From assembly GCA_037951105.1 (NCBI GenBank), contig JBAMJV010011231.1, positions 1 to 64,000 of the forward strand: a stretch of 64,000 bases of DNA. The letters are read 5' to 3'. Positions 1 to 11,530 of this stretch are shown piece after piece. Source of the stretch: Echinarachnius parma. Its lineage: Eukaryota > Echinodermata > Echinoidea > Clypeasteroida > Echinarachniidae. Each line of letters starts with the position of its first letter. Position 1 is the first letter of the stretch. Below the pieces are notes generated by a model, which had not been told where the DNA came from, did no database searches, and saw only the letters and a program-made list of their open reading frames with translations. The translations under genes and the position numbers were made by a program.

Positions 1-111
1 CCCCAGTGTGCGAGTGCCTGTGAGTGTTATATTACGTGTGTATTGTGTTAGTGTGTGTGCGTGTGGACATGATTTTATTTCTTTACTTATGTCAGTATTT
101 TGGGTACTCAC

Positions 112-168
112 GAGTTGCTCTCGAAAGAGATCTGATAACACGTATCGCTGGTACTGCATCCCGTGAAT
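112..168 (-). CDS. NLR small LRR exon g (57 nt)
   Basis: A short exon with acceptor tttatattacag|ATTCAC and donor GCAACTC|GTGAGTACC. In the phase left by exon f (two bases, TC) it is open and reads on as SFTGCSTSDTCYQISFESN, giving LKSISFTGC at the joint, an LRR strand. It ends again in phase 2, so coding continues beyond base 1. The donor context is almost identical to that of exon f, which suggests the two exon ends share an origin. A second frame is also open, so phase continuity is the main argument. Confidence 0.6.
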
Positions 169-1125
169 CTGTAATATAAAAAACCAAAACATGCATTTAA
201 CAGTTAGTTCAAATTCGTAAGAAATCTTTCTTCGTCTGATAAACCAAAAATGAATTTTGATCGATTGAACATTTAAGTTAAAGGAACTACAGCGCCTAGA
301 TGGCCTAATTTTCACAATTCGGCTCTCTATACGTAATTTTCCCCGAAGAAAAATAATTTGGCAGTCATTTCTCATGAAATCAATCAATTTGGGGGTAATT
401 AGTAAATATCTAATTGTCCTGGGAACGCCCCTTTTAAATCGCCAAAATGTGACGTCATCTAAAGAACGGACTAGTGAACTAAACTCTGTAGATGACGCGT
501 CATGACGTAAGCCAATGAATTGTCAATGACATGTCAATCACGCTGCCGATTCCGGACCCTAAATGTGGGTGGGGGGTAAACTGGCTGCTAAGTGAGATTT
601 GGCATCAGAAAATTAGTCTTAAATCACTACTGTGTTTATTTTCATGGATTTTTTTTCGGCAGACCTATGTTTCAAGTCATCAACTATGGAATAAGTGTCA
701 AAGTACGTTGTATTATATAGGTCCTTTAACCTACATTGCGGTTAAATAATACTGTACAAAGTAGATGACAACTAATAACACAAACAAAACAATAACATTA
801 ATTATGGATAAACATCTTAACCTAAGTGTGATGAGTTATGAAGACATATTATTTTAGTAAGCTGCTGCTCACCATGTCCATGAATCAAGAGTTTGTGTAT
901 GTTTTGCGTCAGTTTCTTATAAATTTGTATTTGAGAAGTATTTTTTCTGTGTTTTTGGTGATAACTGAAATATTCAAGATTCATGGGATGTGCATGCTTG
1001 GCAATGTATGTTTACTGAATATTGTGTGTTTAAGTGATGGTTTGTGTTTGAGGGGGTGAGTTTTGTTGTGCGTATATGATTGCAGGTTGTATTACTATGT
1101 TAATTAAGATATTCTAAGTACTCAC
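169..1125 (-). other. Intron between exons f and g
   Basis: 957 bp with no coding signal I can support. Short open frames on the plus strand here are AT-rich and have no recognisable domain. It contains bases with a GT-rich tract at about 1020-1080. Confidence 0.6.
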
Positions 1126-1481
1126 GAGATGCTCTTGAGATAGTTATGGGCCTCCATAGATCGGATGATGTCGGTTACCCCCTGGTTACCGATATTCATG
1201 CCTATGACTGACAACTTGGTGAGACTGGGACAAGACGTCATCACTGCCTCGCTGAATGACGCAGTGTCACACCCAGGACTTTTACAGCATACGCGTAGCT
1301 CAAGTAGATGGGTGAACCGGGGACAGAATTTAGATATCGTGGTTGCCTCATCACAATAATTGAATGAGATGATCAATTTCTCCACACCGTGGCATAGCGC
1401 CAGGAGGCCCATATCGCAGAGATAGTTCATTGCATCCTCATCGACGTTAAGCTCCAAGACAGAACTAGCAACATATCCTTC
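1126..1481 (-). CDS. NLR LRR exon f (long LRR block)
   Basis: A 356-nt exon, phase 0 at the start and phase 2 at the end, with acceptor gcgcgggacag|GAAGGA and donor GCATCTC|GTGAGTAC. It encodes about 118 residues with four recognisable leucine-rich units: VLELNVDEDAMNYL, VEKLIISFNYCD, LLELRVCCKS, and LTKLSVIGMNIGNQGVTDI, the last being a very typical NLR-type LRR. It ends SMEAHNYLKSI. The intron before it is only 805 bp. Its last bases and donor (actcacgaga.gctct on the plus strand) resemble those of the 57-nt exon nearer the window edge. Confidence 0.85.
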
Positions 1482-2286
1482 CTGTCCCGCGCGTAAAAAA
1501 ACAAACAACAAAATAACCTTTTAAATTGTCCATTGTAAATTTAAGGCTGGTAAAACAAAAATTAGTTAAGGTCTCTATACAGACATGAATAATGAGACAG
1601 ATTGTGGCCCATGCGTGAGATGTGGAGTATGTGTGAGACAATAATATAATCCAAGTGAAAGCCAGGATAACAATGACACCCATACTCACTATTACCATGA
1701 CCACGATTTCAAGAAATTGGCATATCAGTTATGACTTTTGATAATCAAAAGAGATAGAATGTACTCTGAAAGACTGAAGAGGCAAATGCGGGCATGTTGA
1801 TAAAATCCGTTTAAATCATGTTCAGCAAAATGGGGATGGATCTTAACCGTTGCTGAAAATCGTTACTTAAATCGCTTTTTGGAAAAAGTATTGCAATTAA
1901 ATATCAAGTATTACATTTAGAGTCATGATTTGAAAAAAAAAAAAAAGAAATGCCCGGTGAAATATTTGTATCATATCGGCTTTGTTATCAATGTTCAATT
2001 CGTACACATTGTTTTCAATGTTGTATAAAATGTCAATAATTATACAATTTTAAATGTGGAGTCAAGATATGTAAATTTCAGTTTAATGTGGATGTTAAAC
2101 AGAAAATATCTTAGAGTAATTTGCTGTATTTATTGTAGAATTATTCAAAAAAATCGGTTTGATAAAAACAACTTCTCAATTTTGCTAATTCTGCCGGCAA
2201 ATTTGGTATGTCAACGATTTCTTTCGTTTTACAAAAACCAAATACGTAATTTTACCAGCCCCGTGTCAAAATAAACTTGCACTAAC
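1482..2286 (-). other. Intron between exons e and f
   Basis: 805 bp, AT-rich, no repeat or coding signal recognised beyond a short poly(A) run at about 1933-1946. Confidence 0.6.
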
Positions 2287-2466
2287 CGATTTATCAGGTG
2301 CACTTGTGTCTGCAGAGCCAGTGGGGAGGATGTCAACGTCACTGTCACTTTTTTCCGAGTCAGGTTTAATGTAGCGTAATGTGAGTGATTGAAGGTTTGT
2401 TAGTGACATGATGATTGCAAAGCGGCTCTGTTTTAGGGTGATCATTTCTAGCTTCAAATGTGTGAT
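2287..2466 (-). CDS. NLR LRR exon e
   Basis: A 60-codon phase 0/0 exon. The acceptor is tccgtttgttcgacag|ATCACA and the donor AAATCG|GTTAGTGC. The translation opens ITHLKLEMITLKQSR, then SLTNLQSLTLRYI, the LxxLxL spacing of two LRR strands. The C-terminal half (SEKSDSDVDILPTGSADTS) is acidic and serine-rich, resembling the start of exon a, and is probably a linker between LRR blocks. It is not recognisably a copy of the 52-58-codon cassette exons. Confidence 0.75.
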
Positions 2467-2811
2467 CTGTCGAACAAACGGATATATCGAAAAGCAAATT
2501 TAATGGAAATCAACAAAATAACATCAGGAATCATGATGATCTTACTTGAGTAGTGTGTAGGCAAACACTCCATACTATATATTATAGTTAAGGTGTTTTT
2601 TAATCATAATATTTCGTGCAATTTCCACGGGTCCTCTAGTACTACTAAAAGTAGATCTGTCTGTCTGTCCGGCTATGCAAATCGCCATGCCTGTCACACG
2701 ATGATTGCTACTACCTTACGTGAGGTAATGGTGAAAGGGTATCTAATTACACCAAACGGAATTTTTTTTTTTTACATTTTGAGCCCAAACATGACCACTA
2801 TCGCACAGGCC

Positions 2812-3897
2812 TGGGGTGTCGATCCGTTTTTGAGATTGGGGGGGCGAAATTTGAAAATGTTTCCAGAGTGACCACTGAGAGAGCTAAAAGCCCCACATTG
2901 GCATGCCCGGAAGTTTTATTATGCGCTCATTGAAAGTGTCTTGATGGCTCGAAGACCTGACTTTGGGGGGCACCCACATTTGGGGACAATAATGGGGGTC
3001 CAGGGGGCGGAGCCCCCGGAAGCTTTTAGATTTCAGACATTTACTCCTAGCATGGGTGTTAAAATTGTATAAAATAGTGAACCTACTCATAACGTATTTT
3101 TAAAGGGCATAGCGAGGAAAAGACTGAGCCTTGCATGAGATGGATCCACGTGATCATGTATACTATAGAGCCATCGATATAGTCTAGGGCATTGGGCTAC
3201 CATGAAACTAAGCAAGGGCGTCAACAATTTCTCAAAAGTGTAGGGGAGACATTGTGAGGAAGCGAAGCGACCGAGCGGGGGAGGGTGTGGGAGGGGGTGT
3301 CCCCCTCCCACAATAGGGAGCTTTTGTATTTTGGGGCGTGAAATTGTGCGATTTGGTGCACACCTGAGACAGAAATTTCACGTAATATGAAGTATATAGG
3401 TATGGAACCAAACATACATAATGACAAAGGGAAGGGGACAATCTGCTCCTTTTTCAAATGTGGGGGGACATGATATTCCAATTTGATTTGCGTTCAGCGC
3501 ATATGTACCGAGATTATTTATTTTCTGTGACGGTGTGCTATCTATAGATGAGGGTTTAATAAACTTCGTTTGAGAAATTACGCTGCCCAACACACTTCAA
3601 AAGGTGAGTTCCGCAACCCAAATGAAACTTGCAATATGATAAACTGTATGCGCGCGAAGCGCGCTGCAAAAAAGAGATTTACGGTCCTTTTCAAACTAAA
3701 ACACGGCTATTTTGAAGATTAATTATTGATAAATGTGTCTTTCCCCTCTTTGGCATTATATCACTCGATTTGTTTCTTCCTCATTTTCGGAATTATTGGG
3801 GGGGGGGGCGAAATGATATGTTCGCCCCCCCCCCCAATATTTTCATTGGGGGGGGGGGGGGGGCGACCGCCCCCCTGCCCCCCAGGATCGACACCCC
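2812..3897. mobile_element. TIR DNA element, copy 1 (GGGGTGTCGATCC termini)
   Basis: The ends are inverted: ggggtgtcgatccg at about 2814 and ggatcgacacccc at about 3884-3897. The interior has G-rich tracts (a ggggggcgaaatttg motif near the left end, long G and C runs near 3800-3860) and no transposase. The same interior recurs at 23590-24365 and, diverged, at 10615-11042. It is a non-autonomous DNA transposon; the superfamily cannot be decided because no clear target duplication is visible. Confidence 0.7.
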
Positions 3898-4069
3898 TGC
3901 TATCGCAGCAATTTCGTACACGGGTCCTCGCCTGCAATTCAAAGCTGAACGCAAATAGTTACGTGTGCAAAAGATGTGAGCAGAAGCGATTATGCCAATC
4001 AAAGCCGAACGCAATGCCCAGAATAGCCCCAGGCTAAGCGCGCGATGTACCTGATACACCTACAGTGTG

Positions 4070-4290
4070 TTATTTTTGTCTGCACATGTTAAAGCAAATC
4101 CTTGTGAATTATTCATGAGCAGTGATGTTGGCCACAGTTTCCAGACTTTAGTGAAAACTGTGCATGATAGACATTTACTAAATAAACCGCTACTGAACAC
4201 TTATTATGTAAAAGAACAGAGGATTCGAACCCATGATACCAAGTGTTGAAGTCCACAGAATGACCATTAGGCCACGTAAATTGCCGATGG
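4070..4290 (-). mobile_element. tRNA-derived SINE-like element
   Basis: On the minus strand about 4285-4213 carries an A-box-like gtggcctaatggtcat and, 32 bases later, a perfect B box ggttcgaatcc, the two parts of an internal RNA polymerase III promoter. The anticodon arm does not pair properly, so it is not a working tRNA. The 3' boundary of the element is not resolved. Confidence 0.5.
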
Positions 4291-4604
4291 TCAAAACGGT
4301 CTCATTGTAATTATAATCCTCAAACTCACCCAAACCCTGATCCTAGTTATGAATATTCATGAGTAGCCCTTGACCTACATCGCTGCTTATGAATAATTCA
4401 TTAGGATTTGCTTTACCATGTGCGGAACATAATATAGCGTCCCCCCGGTTGTGCATGGATATGCAGTGTGTATAGATTGTTCGCTGTCAGATCGGTCATC
4501 CCAAACATTAGGTAAATTTGTCATTGAGGTTGTCTTCTTATAATCACGATAATGGTATGGAATGGCTTGATTTGTTGACGCTGTGAGTTGTATGATGGGA
4601 AACT

Positions 4605-4787
4605 GTGATACCCCAGTCACACCGCAAACCGAATCCAGACCGACACGAGACCGAATAATTCGGGGACGTTGCGGGGACGTTCGGGGTGCTATAGCGGTTT
4701 GGTGTCGAAGTGGTATCGGAATTGTCGGTCTATTGTCGAGGTCCAGTTCGGACTCCGAATTTGTCGGAGTGGGTTCTTTCGAGCGTG
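4605..4787. mobile_element. Foldback element, left part
   Basis: The sequence starts ccccagtcacaccgcaaacc and is rich in TCGGGG and ACCGA words. It ends in one 21-base arm (4760-4780) of a perfect inverted repeat whose other arm is at 6434-6454. The terminal cagtcacaccgcaa..cgaa motif recurs inverted at about 8785-8812, which indicates a dispersed family. It was split by a later retrotransposon insertion. Confidence 0.6.
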
Positions 4788-6423
4788 GGTTCTTTTTCCT
4801 GGACTTCTCCAAGGCCTTCGACACGATTAACCACGATATTTTACTTTATAAACTTTCACATTATGGTATACGTGGGTTGGCCTTGGAGTGGTTCAGGAGC
4901 TATCTTTCAGACAGAAGGCAGTATGTATTTTTAAATGATAACTCTTCAGCTCCCCGTAATATAAATTGTGGTGTTCCACAAGGTAGTATATTAGGCCCAC
5001 TTTTATTTATTTTATATATTAATGACTTCTGTCGATCGTCCGAAATTTTGTCATTCGTACTTTTTGCTGATGATACAAATTTGTTTTTTTCTCATACGGA
5101 TTCTCATAGATTAGTTGAAATTATTAATATTGAATTGAGTCATATTTTATCATGGATTAGAGCGAACAAATTATCATTGAATTTCCAGAAAACGAAATAT
5201 ATGTTGTTTAGTAAATCTATAGATTCTTCGTTACCGGCTAACATAGTTTTTGAAAACACCCCATTGGAGCGTGTTTCATTCATTAAATTTCTGGGTGTGA
5301 CGGTTGATAGTAACCTTTCTTGGAAACATCATATTGATAATATTTGTAAAACTATTTCTCGTAATATTGGTATTATTTATAAATTAAAAACATGTCTTCC
5401 TTTTAATTCACTAATTATGCTTTATAGTTCTTTGATACTCCCATACTTAAATTATGGTCTTTTAGTTTGGGGAAACACACATGAAACTTTATTAGATAAA
5501 GTGTTATTATTACTAAAGAAGGTTATTCGAATTATTTGTAATTCCCCTTTTCGCTCCCATACTGACTCTTTATTTTTTGAAAATAAGATACTGAAGGTAA
5601 AACCTATTTTTATTTCAACTTGGTCAATTTATGTATAATTATAATAATAACATGCTACCATCTGTTTTTCAAGAAATGTTTTTTTAAAAATAGTTCAGTT
5701 CATAATTATCCAACTAGACATTCTGAATAATTTCATTTACCTCTCTTGCGGACCCTACTTGCTCAAAATATATTTATATATGAAGGTCCTAAATTATGGA
5801 ATTCTTTAAGTAATGAAATAAAAAATGCTCCATCGATTAATATCTTTAAGAAAAAATTTAAAATGTTTTTATTACAATCTTATAAACATCATTGAATTAT
5901 ATCTCCCATTTACTCTTATTTCTTGCTTACGTCATCCTTAAACAAGGTCATTCTTTACTCGCGGACTCAAAATGTAATCTGATATTATATATTGTGCCAT
6001 GCATTGTTCCATTCTATTATGCGCAAGTCTTTTTCCTTATTTTCACTTGAACCCCACTTGCAGCTTATCTTTTACATACATTTGTACCTCCGATCTCTCA
6101 CTTCCTTTTGGCAGTGTCTCGTTGTTTGTATTGTGTGCGTCTTCTCCTATTTGTGTCATGTAAAGTTCTCTCTTGTCCCATGTTGGCATCCCCTTTTCCC
6201 CCTTTTTCCTCTCTATATTTGTTTATGTTGTTGTAGTCTAGAATGTGTTAATTTAAATGTACAATATACCTAAATATTATTTGAGGGGTCCACAATTGTA
6301 CAAGCATTGCTTTTTAGTGGACCCCTCTTGTTTCCAATATGTATATCACTATTTTGTGCAAATTATCATTATTCATTTGTAATGTTTTGTTGGAAGCAAG
6401 AATAAATTGAAAAAAATGAAATT
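4788..6423 (+). mobile_element. 5'-truncated L2/CR1-like non-LTR retrotransposon
   Basis: Translation from about 4790 enters the reverse transcriptase palm directly at [19 protein letters not shown]. It continues through [20 protein letters not shown], the catalytic box FADDTN and the thumb-like [17 protein letters not shown], and is open to a stop at 5638. The C-terminal tail follows with frame breaks to about 5894 (FKKKFKMFLLQSYKHH). The endonuclease and the N-terminal part of the RT are missing. The 3' UTR has a hairpin (gaggggtccac at about 6281, gtggacccctc at about 6317) and an A-rich end (aaaaaaatgaaa). The element is flanked by the 7-bp duplication gagcgtg at 4781-4787 and 6424-6430. 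It is not expected to be mobile. Confidence 0.85.
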
Positions 6424-6612
6424 GAGCGTGCCTGAAAGAACCCACTCCGACAAAGTATCGGGGTGCTTGCGGGGACGTGTCGGAGTCGTGTCGGGGACGG
6501 TTCGGGGAATGCGGGGAGGATTCGGAGTGGATTCCATCTGGTGTCGGAGTGAAAATTCGGACTGGGTTCGGTTTTGATGCCATTTGGATTCGGCCTAACT
6601 GAAACCGCAAGA
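6424..6612. mobile_element. Foldback element, right part
   Basis: It begins with the second copy of the gagcgtg duplication, then the 21-base arm gaaagaacccactccgacaa (6434-6453). It continues in TCGGGGACG-rich sequence like the left part and ends around ttcggcctaactgaaaccgc. Confidence 0.55.
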
Positions 6613-7189
6613 AAAAAGAATGGAAATGTTGTACTCAATACAATGTAATCAACCCACAAACTTTCGGCAACAGCATTATTATGTGATTTCAATAAAAGCC
6701 CAGATACGAACGTTGACATTTTTTTAAAATCCGAAAATAAATAGAAAAATAAATTTTTAAAAATCAGTCTTATGTATATGAGATGTCCATTATGATTAAT
6801 TCAGAAAAACATTTATGACTTCGAGCCAAATTTCCCGTGAAAACACGTTTCAAATGTGAAAATAATTGCACGAAGGTCTATGGGACAACGGGCAATATCG
6901 ATGTTTTTGGTACAGTGAATTTTCGTCTCGGAAATTGGCGCATGCGCAGTTTGTAACTACAAACTCCCTTATTGCAACTCCCCTACTCATTACACCAACG
7001 TCATTCACAGTTGGAATTCTCCAATAGAGATTTTCGAAATTTAAATACTTCAAGCATACATCAAAACAACGTGCCCCAAAACCTGTTCTTAAATTGGTGA
7101 TATGAATACAACGAGGTATGTGAAAAAACACTCGGAAGTTTGTGGACACTGCTAATAGATCCCTTTTAAGTAATTTATGAGTCTATAAG

Positions 7190-7835
7190 TTAAAGGGACA
7201 GTCCCTCTTTTACAAAACGTCTGAACAGTTTCCAGTTGAAGAATGGGGATGAATGAAACACACACAAAATAAATCAGATCGAACAGCCGTATGATTTGGA
7301 TTCTACGAATGAAAAACCAATGCGTCCCTCCATCAGACTATATATCGGTCAAAAAAAAGTTTAACTGATTTAGCATAATATTACAACTATATTGTACTAA
7401 TTCTTGTACAGGTATTGTGAAGCCGACATTTGTAAAGGTATGTCACTGGTCACGGAAAACAAATCTCAAAAATGAAGAATATGTAATTACATGTAGTCAG
7501 TTTAAGCGAGGTTTGGTTATTTTGCCTAGTGTGCGGTCATGCAATTCTTATATGTGCGCGGGTCACGTAGCTAGCGCGGGTCACGGAGGGGTCACGCATA
7601 GCGTTGTGGTACCTCGTGGAATCCGTGTACGAACTTCCTCACTGGGTGAATATACATATAATGCACAATTAAAATTGGACGGCGGTTTATTAGTTTTAGG
7701 TCTATAACTCCACGAAAAAGAGATTTCAAGCCCTAATTTTTTCAGGCATGTTATTAAATGACATTTTCTTTCAGATAAGACAATAACCTTGCAACTTTTA
7801 AAATTTGGCTTGCAAAAGAGGGAATGTCCCTTTAA
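7190..7835. mobile_element. TTAA-flanked TIR element, family 2
   Basis: The termini are TTAA-agggacagtccctctttt (7190-7211) and the inverse aaaagagggaatgtccct-TTAA (7814-7835). TTAA duplications are the hallmark of piggyBac-type transposition. No transposase is encoded in the 646 bp, so it is non-autonomous. Confidence 0.65.
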
Positions 7836-7982
7836 GTAGACACAACTAAAAACATATACAATCACTAAAGATAAAACATTACTGCTGTTTAATGACTTTT
7901 TTATTTATATCATTATAATATTCAATTCAAACATATAAAGAAACTGATCAGATAATGTAATTGAAAAGGAGCAAAGACAATG

Positions 7983-8058
7983 GGATTTCAACGGGATTTG
8001 AACCCGAGACCTCCGGATTGCTAGTCCGGTACTCTTACCAACTAAGCTATAGAAAACC
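7983..8058 (-). tRNA. tRNA-like sequence, anticodon AGC (probable pseudogene or SINE head)
   Basis: The minus strand has an A box (tagcttagttgg), a good five-pair anticodon stem ccgga/tccgg around loop ctagcaa (anticodon AGC, alanine), and a near-perfect B box ggttcaaatcc. The acceptor stem pairs in six of seven positions only with wobbles, the T stem has one mismatch, and the D stem is weak. It could be a decayed tRNA-Ala gene or the head of a tRNA-derived repeat; a functional gene is less likely. Confidence 0.5.
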
Positions 8059-8554
8059 CTAGTATGGCGCTCGTCCCTGAAACCCCTTAATTGTCATTGC
8101 TCGAGTGGTCAAAAGCTATTATAAACCTGACATAAGCCCGAAGGATAGAAATCAACTTGGTGATATATATGCGAGGGATCACCAAAGTGATACAGCTTTT
8201 TTTAAATAATTGATTCAAACACATAAATAAACGGACCAGAAATATATATTGTGATTAGAATGGGATTATAATATTCAGTGAAATATTCCATAATTTCACT
8301 TTCAAAAGAAGCAACATAATATAGCCAGCTCCCTCCAAGTACAAGTCATATGTTGTTTCATTTAACATGTTTAAGTTCAGGATTATTTCATCTTGTACTT
8401 TGACAAAGAATTATAATGAATCATTAATCAGACAAAAATTCGCAAACAATCATTTTCGTAATGTGGAGTTGGGAAATAGAACATGAAACTGATATCAGAA
8501 ATGATTATCGTTCAGATGTAGAGTAAACCCAAGTGTCGTATTTATACTATAGTG

Positions 8555-8812
8555 GAATGAATTCGGGCTGCGTTCCATGTGAGTTCGGAATTGTCGGTTT
8601 CATGTCGGGGTCCATTCAAATATTATCGGGGTCGTATTGGTCTTGATTCGGCCGAATGCAAACCGAATTCATGCGATGAATAGAAGACCGAATGATTTTG
8701 GTGTGACTGCTAGCCCCAGTTCGGTCTCTTGTCGGACCCGATAAAGCGAAATTTGTAATTTAGTTCGGTTTGGTGTCGGTCTGGGTTCGGTCTTGCGGTG
8801 TGACTAGGGTAT
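8555..8812. mobile_element. Relic of the CAGTCACACCGC foldback family
   Basis: TCGGGGTC/ACCGAAT-rich sequence like that at 4605-4787. It ends ggtctgggttcggtcttgcg then gtgtgactagggt, the inverse of the left terminus at 4608. An internal ggtgtgactgctagcccc at about 8700 suggests two partial copies joined. Confidence 0.5.
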
Positions 8813-9287
8813 GAGTGTGGCTGTGTTTTGTAAACAAATTTCTTTGATTTTCATAACTAGTACATGTAGTATAGATACACCAGGTTAGTAGATACTCATT
8901 AAAACTAAGCGTAAACATTATTTTAATTTTAAATCTACAAATGTATGTTGGGAACCTGTTTTGTAAACAACTTCGTGCAATTTGCACGGGTCCTCTAGTG
9001 TGCAAAATTCGTCGCACGCCAATTCGAGTGGATATCAATGATTTAATGACAGAGTGTTTGGGATAGGCAGAAATGAATGGTTCCTTCATATATGAAAGCC
9101 TATCCCATAAACAAACACGCAAGATTAAAACAAAAACAACAACAAAACATACTATACATTACAACAAAAACATATATGTCATGCACAGTCAAAGATGAAG
9201 AAAAAATCAAATTAATATAAATATCTACAATTAAATTGTTGTCAAATTAAATTCAAAGATGCCTATTCTACTGGTTATTACATTTAT

Positions 9288-9837
9288 TTAAAGGGATAGT
9301 TGAGTTTTGGTAAAGAGAGCATGGTTTTGGTCAAACTGAAGTGTAGTAACCAACACATGCACCATTACATTACTAACTCCACCATGCTCGAAAGGAATAA
9401 CAAATTACAAATGAATAAGTAAAAAGCCTGTTATCATTCAAAAAGAGCTGTTTAAACTAAAGAGGGCGCTTTCAAAAAACGCATTTGTTTAAACCATTTA
9501 AAATAAAATATTGTGCATGTGATGTTTTGTTGAAATAGTGATAAGATCAGCAACTATCTAAAAAATTCTTTTGACAATTTTTGAAAAGAGGAAGCATTTT
9601 AAAACGAATTTTAACGGCTGGTTAAAAAGTATCGAATAATTGTGGGTCCCCACATTTATTACAAATGGTTATATTTATGGATATTTCAGTCATTTCTGAA
9701 CGGAATTTTGATAAAATAAAGTTATTCAGTCATCACAATTGTATGCTTTTTCGAATTTGACATTCAGTCTTTCATTATCTCACAAAAAATATTTTGTTTA
9801 GCGCCCTCTATATATCAAAACTCAACTATTCCTTTAA
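9288..9837. mobile_element. TTAA-MITE family 1, copy A
   Basis: The termini are TTAA-agggatagttgagttttgg and the inverse ccaaaactcaactatt/ccct-TTAA. The interior is non-coding with a conserved plan: gcgccctct next to one end, gtggggccccac near the middle, and a caaactgaa..ttactaa block next to the other end. At least five near-complete copies and several partial ones lie in the window. Here a 5' internal part is slightly expanded. Confidence 0.8.
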
Positions 9838-9912
9838 CAAAAACACTTTATATTTCATTTGTAAAAGATTGAGAGTTTCGCTTTTCTTAATTTCCAAAGG
9901 TATTACCAGTCC

Positions 9913-10098
9913 TATAAAAAGTGATACATTTTTTTTCATGGATTTCCTTCTTATTAACATGTATGGAGGATTAAAAAAAGTATAGGTGGTAAAAGAGCTT
10001 TACGATATAAAAAGTGATACATTTTTTTTCATGGATTTCCTTCTTATTAACATGTATGGAGGATTAAAAAAAGTATAGGTGGTAAAAGAGCTTTACGA
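9913..10098. repeat. Near-perfect 93-bp tandem duplication
   Basis: The unit starting tataaaaagtgatacatttt at 9913 is repeated at 10006 with almost no differences, ending at gctttacgata. The identity implies a recent event just outside copy A of the MITE. Confidence 0.85.
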
Positions 10099-10614
10099 TA
10101 CAAATGTCAATATAAATCAATTAAAGTTTGTTTTATTGCTTTTGCAAAAAATGTTTGAATGGGTGGGATAAGGGGAACAACCTAATTGTGCCCTTGCTGG
10201 GTCCCCAGGATGGCGAAGCCGCCGAAAGCGCACATGCCTTTTTTAGTAGCTAAAGTACTTCCATGAGTTTTTGTACAGGAGCTCCTATACTAGAGCTATT
10301 GTGGAGTCGATAGAATTGAGCCCCCACAAAATTGTGGACATCAGCAATTGAGAACTCCCAAGCCTTGTAAAATATATATATATTTAAAAAATAATAATTA
10401 TGTTTATTTGGACGGGCATGTCGAGCGATTTGGCGAGTATGCAGTTGGCGTGCTGTACACGGATGGGGAGCACGAGTTGATGTTGATAGGCCGCAGTGGA
10501 GGATCAAGGGGACAGAGGGATACAGGATGTCGGCAATTTCTTGATCTTGATTTTCAACAAAATGAAGATAACACAAAAGACACCTCTAACATTTTCACCT
10601 GTCCGATTTAAAAG

Positions 10615-11042
10615 TTGATATTTGGATCGTATTCTTATTTGCTCTGCGTTCAACGCGTGTGGACATAACAGAAATATTTATTTAGATTTTCTGTGTCCGT
10701 GCTTTATGGATAAGGGTTTAATTATGTTTCCGTCATGCATGCCCAACATATTGCCAACATATTTCGAAATTTAAATTCTTATAACCGAAATGGAACTTGT
10801 AAGGGAAATTAATGACAATATTGATGGGGAACTATTTGCGCACGAATAGCGCAGCATAACCGTGATTTGCAGTGTTTATCCGTATAAAAAAAAGCTTCCT
10901 CGAATCTAATTATTAATAATTATGTTTCCCCTCTCTATGGCACTATATCCTCCGATTGTCTTAATCTTCGGAATTATTGGGCCCCCAATATTTCATTGGG
11001 GGCCACAGCACTGCCCCCTACTTTTCCCCCGGATTGACGCCT
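10615..11042. mobile_element. TIR DNA element, diverged copy 3
   Basis: Aligns with 3480-3897: tgcgttcaacgcg, ttctgtg..gtgct, gagggtttaat-like, gcgcagc, tttcccctct.tggca and the G/C-run ending ccggattgacgcctct. The upstream part up to about 10150 may belong to the same element but is too diverged to bound. Confidence 0.55.
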
Positions 11043-11129
11043 CTGTGAGAGGGTGAGAGATAGGGGAGTGTTGGTGGATTCATGGATTATATTTGACGCT
11101 GTCATAAACATGAAATATTTTCGATATCA

Positions 11130-11530
11130 TACCGTCGGTCGGCAAATGAAAGGGCACTATGACGCTATCGATAGCAAAACCGATACATGTTTTTTTTACA
11201 AGCAAAGGAAATTTTCATTATATTTCATATGAGTAAATGAAGTTTTGTGCTTAATAAATGATGAAGTGGTAAGAAATAAACGCCGTGTTTGGTTTACAGG
11301 TCAAATCTATGTTTTAAAACGAAGAAAAAGAACTTTTATTACACTGCCCTTATTACGCGCAAAGCAAAGTCCAAAGTGCGCATGTATAAAAGGGCGATAT
11401 GCATATCGCCCTTTCATTAGCCGATTTCGTATGCATAATCAGGGCATTATCGTGCGCGCCCTTATTAAACGTGTATTGTATGGACATTTGGCATACAATA
11501 TACTACGCGTTTAATAAGGGCATTTTATAA
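11130..11530. repeat. Palindrome-rich repeat (GGCAAATGAAAGGGC family)
   Basis: Contains ggcaaatgaaagggcac at about 11142, a perfect 26-base palindrome at 11389-11414 centred on atgcat, and a hairpin with arms gcccttattaaacg and cgtttaataagggc (about 11458-11521). The cgccctttcatt-agccga motif recurs at 18370-18640. It looks like a foldback transposon remnant. Confidence 0.5.

Noticed and set aside
3793-4059. Pro/Gly-rich frames around 3730-4060
   Set aside because: They depend on G and C homopolymers inside a TIR element and have no domain.
4583-4787. N-terminal 70 residues of the long frame at 4583-5638 as part of the reverse transcriptase
   Set aside because: They are read from the foldback repeat and the target duplication; RT similarity begins only at [10 protein letters not shown].
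7983-8058. Functional tRNA-Ala gene
   Set aside because: Acceptor, D and T stems contain mismatches; kept only as a tRNA-like sequence.
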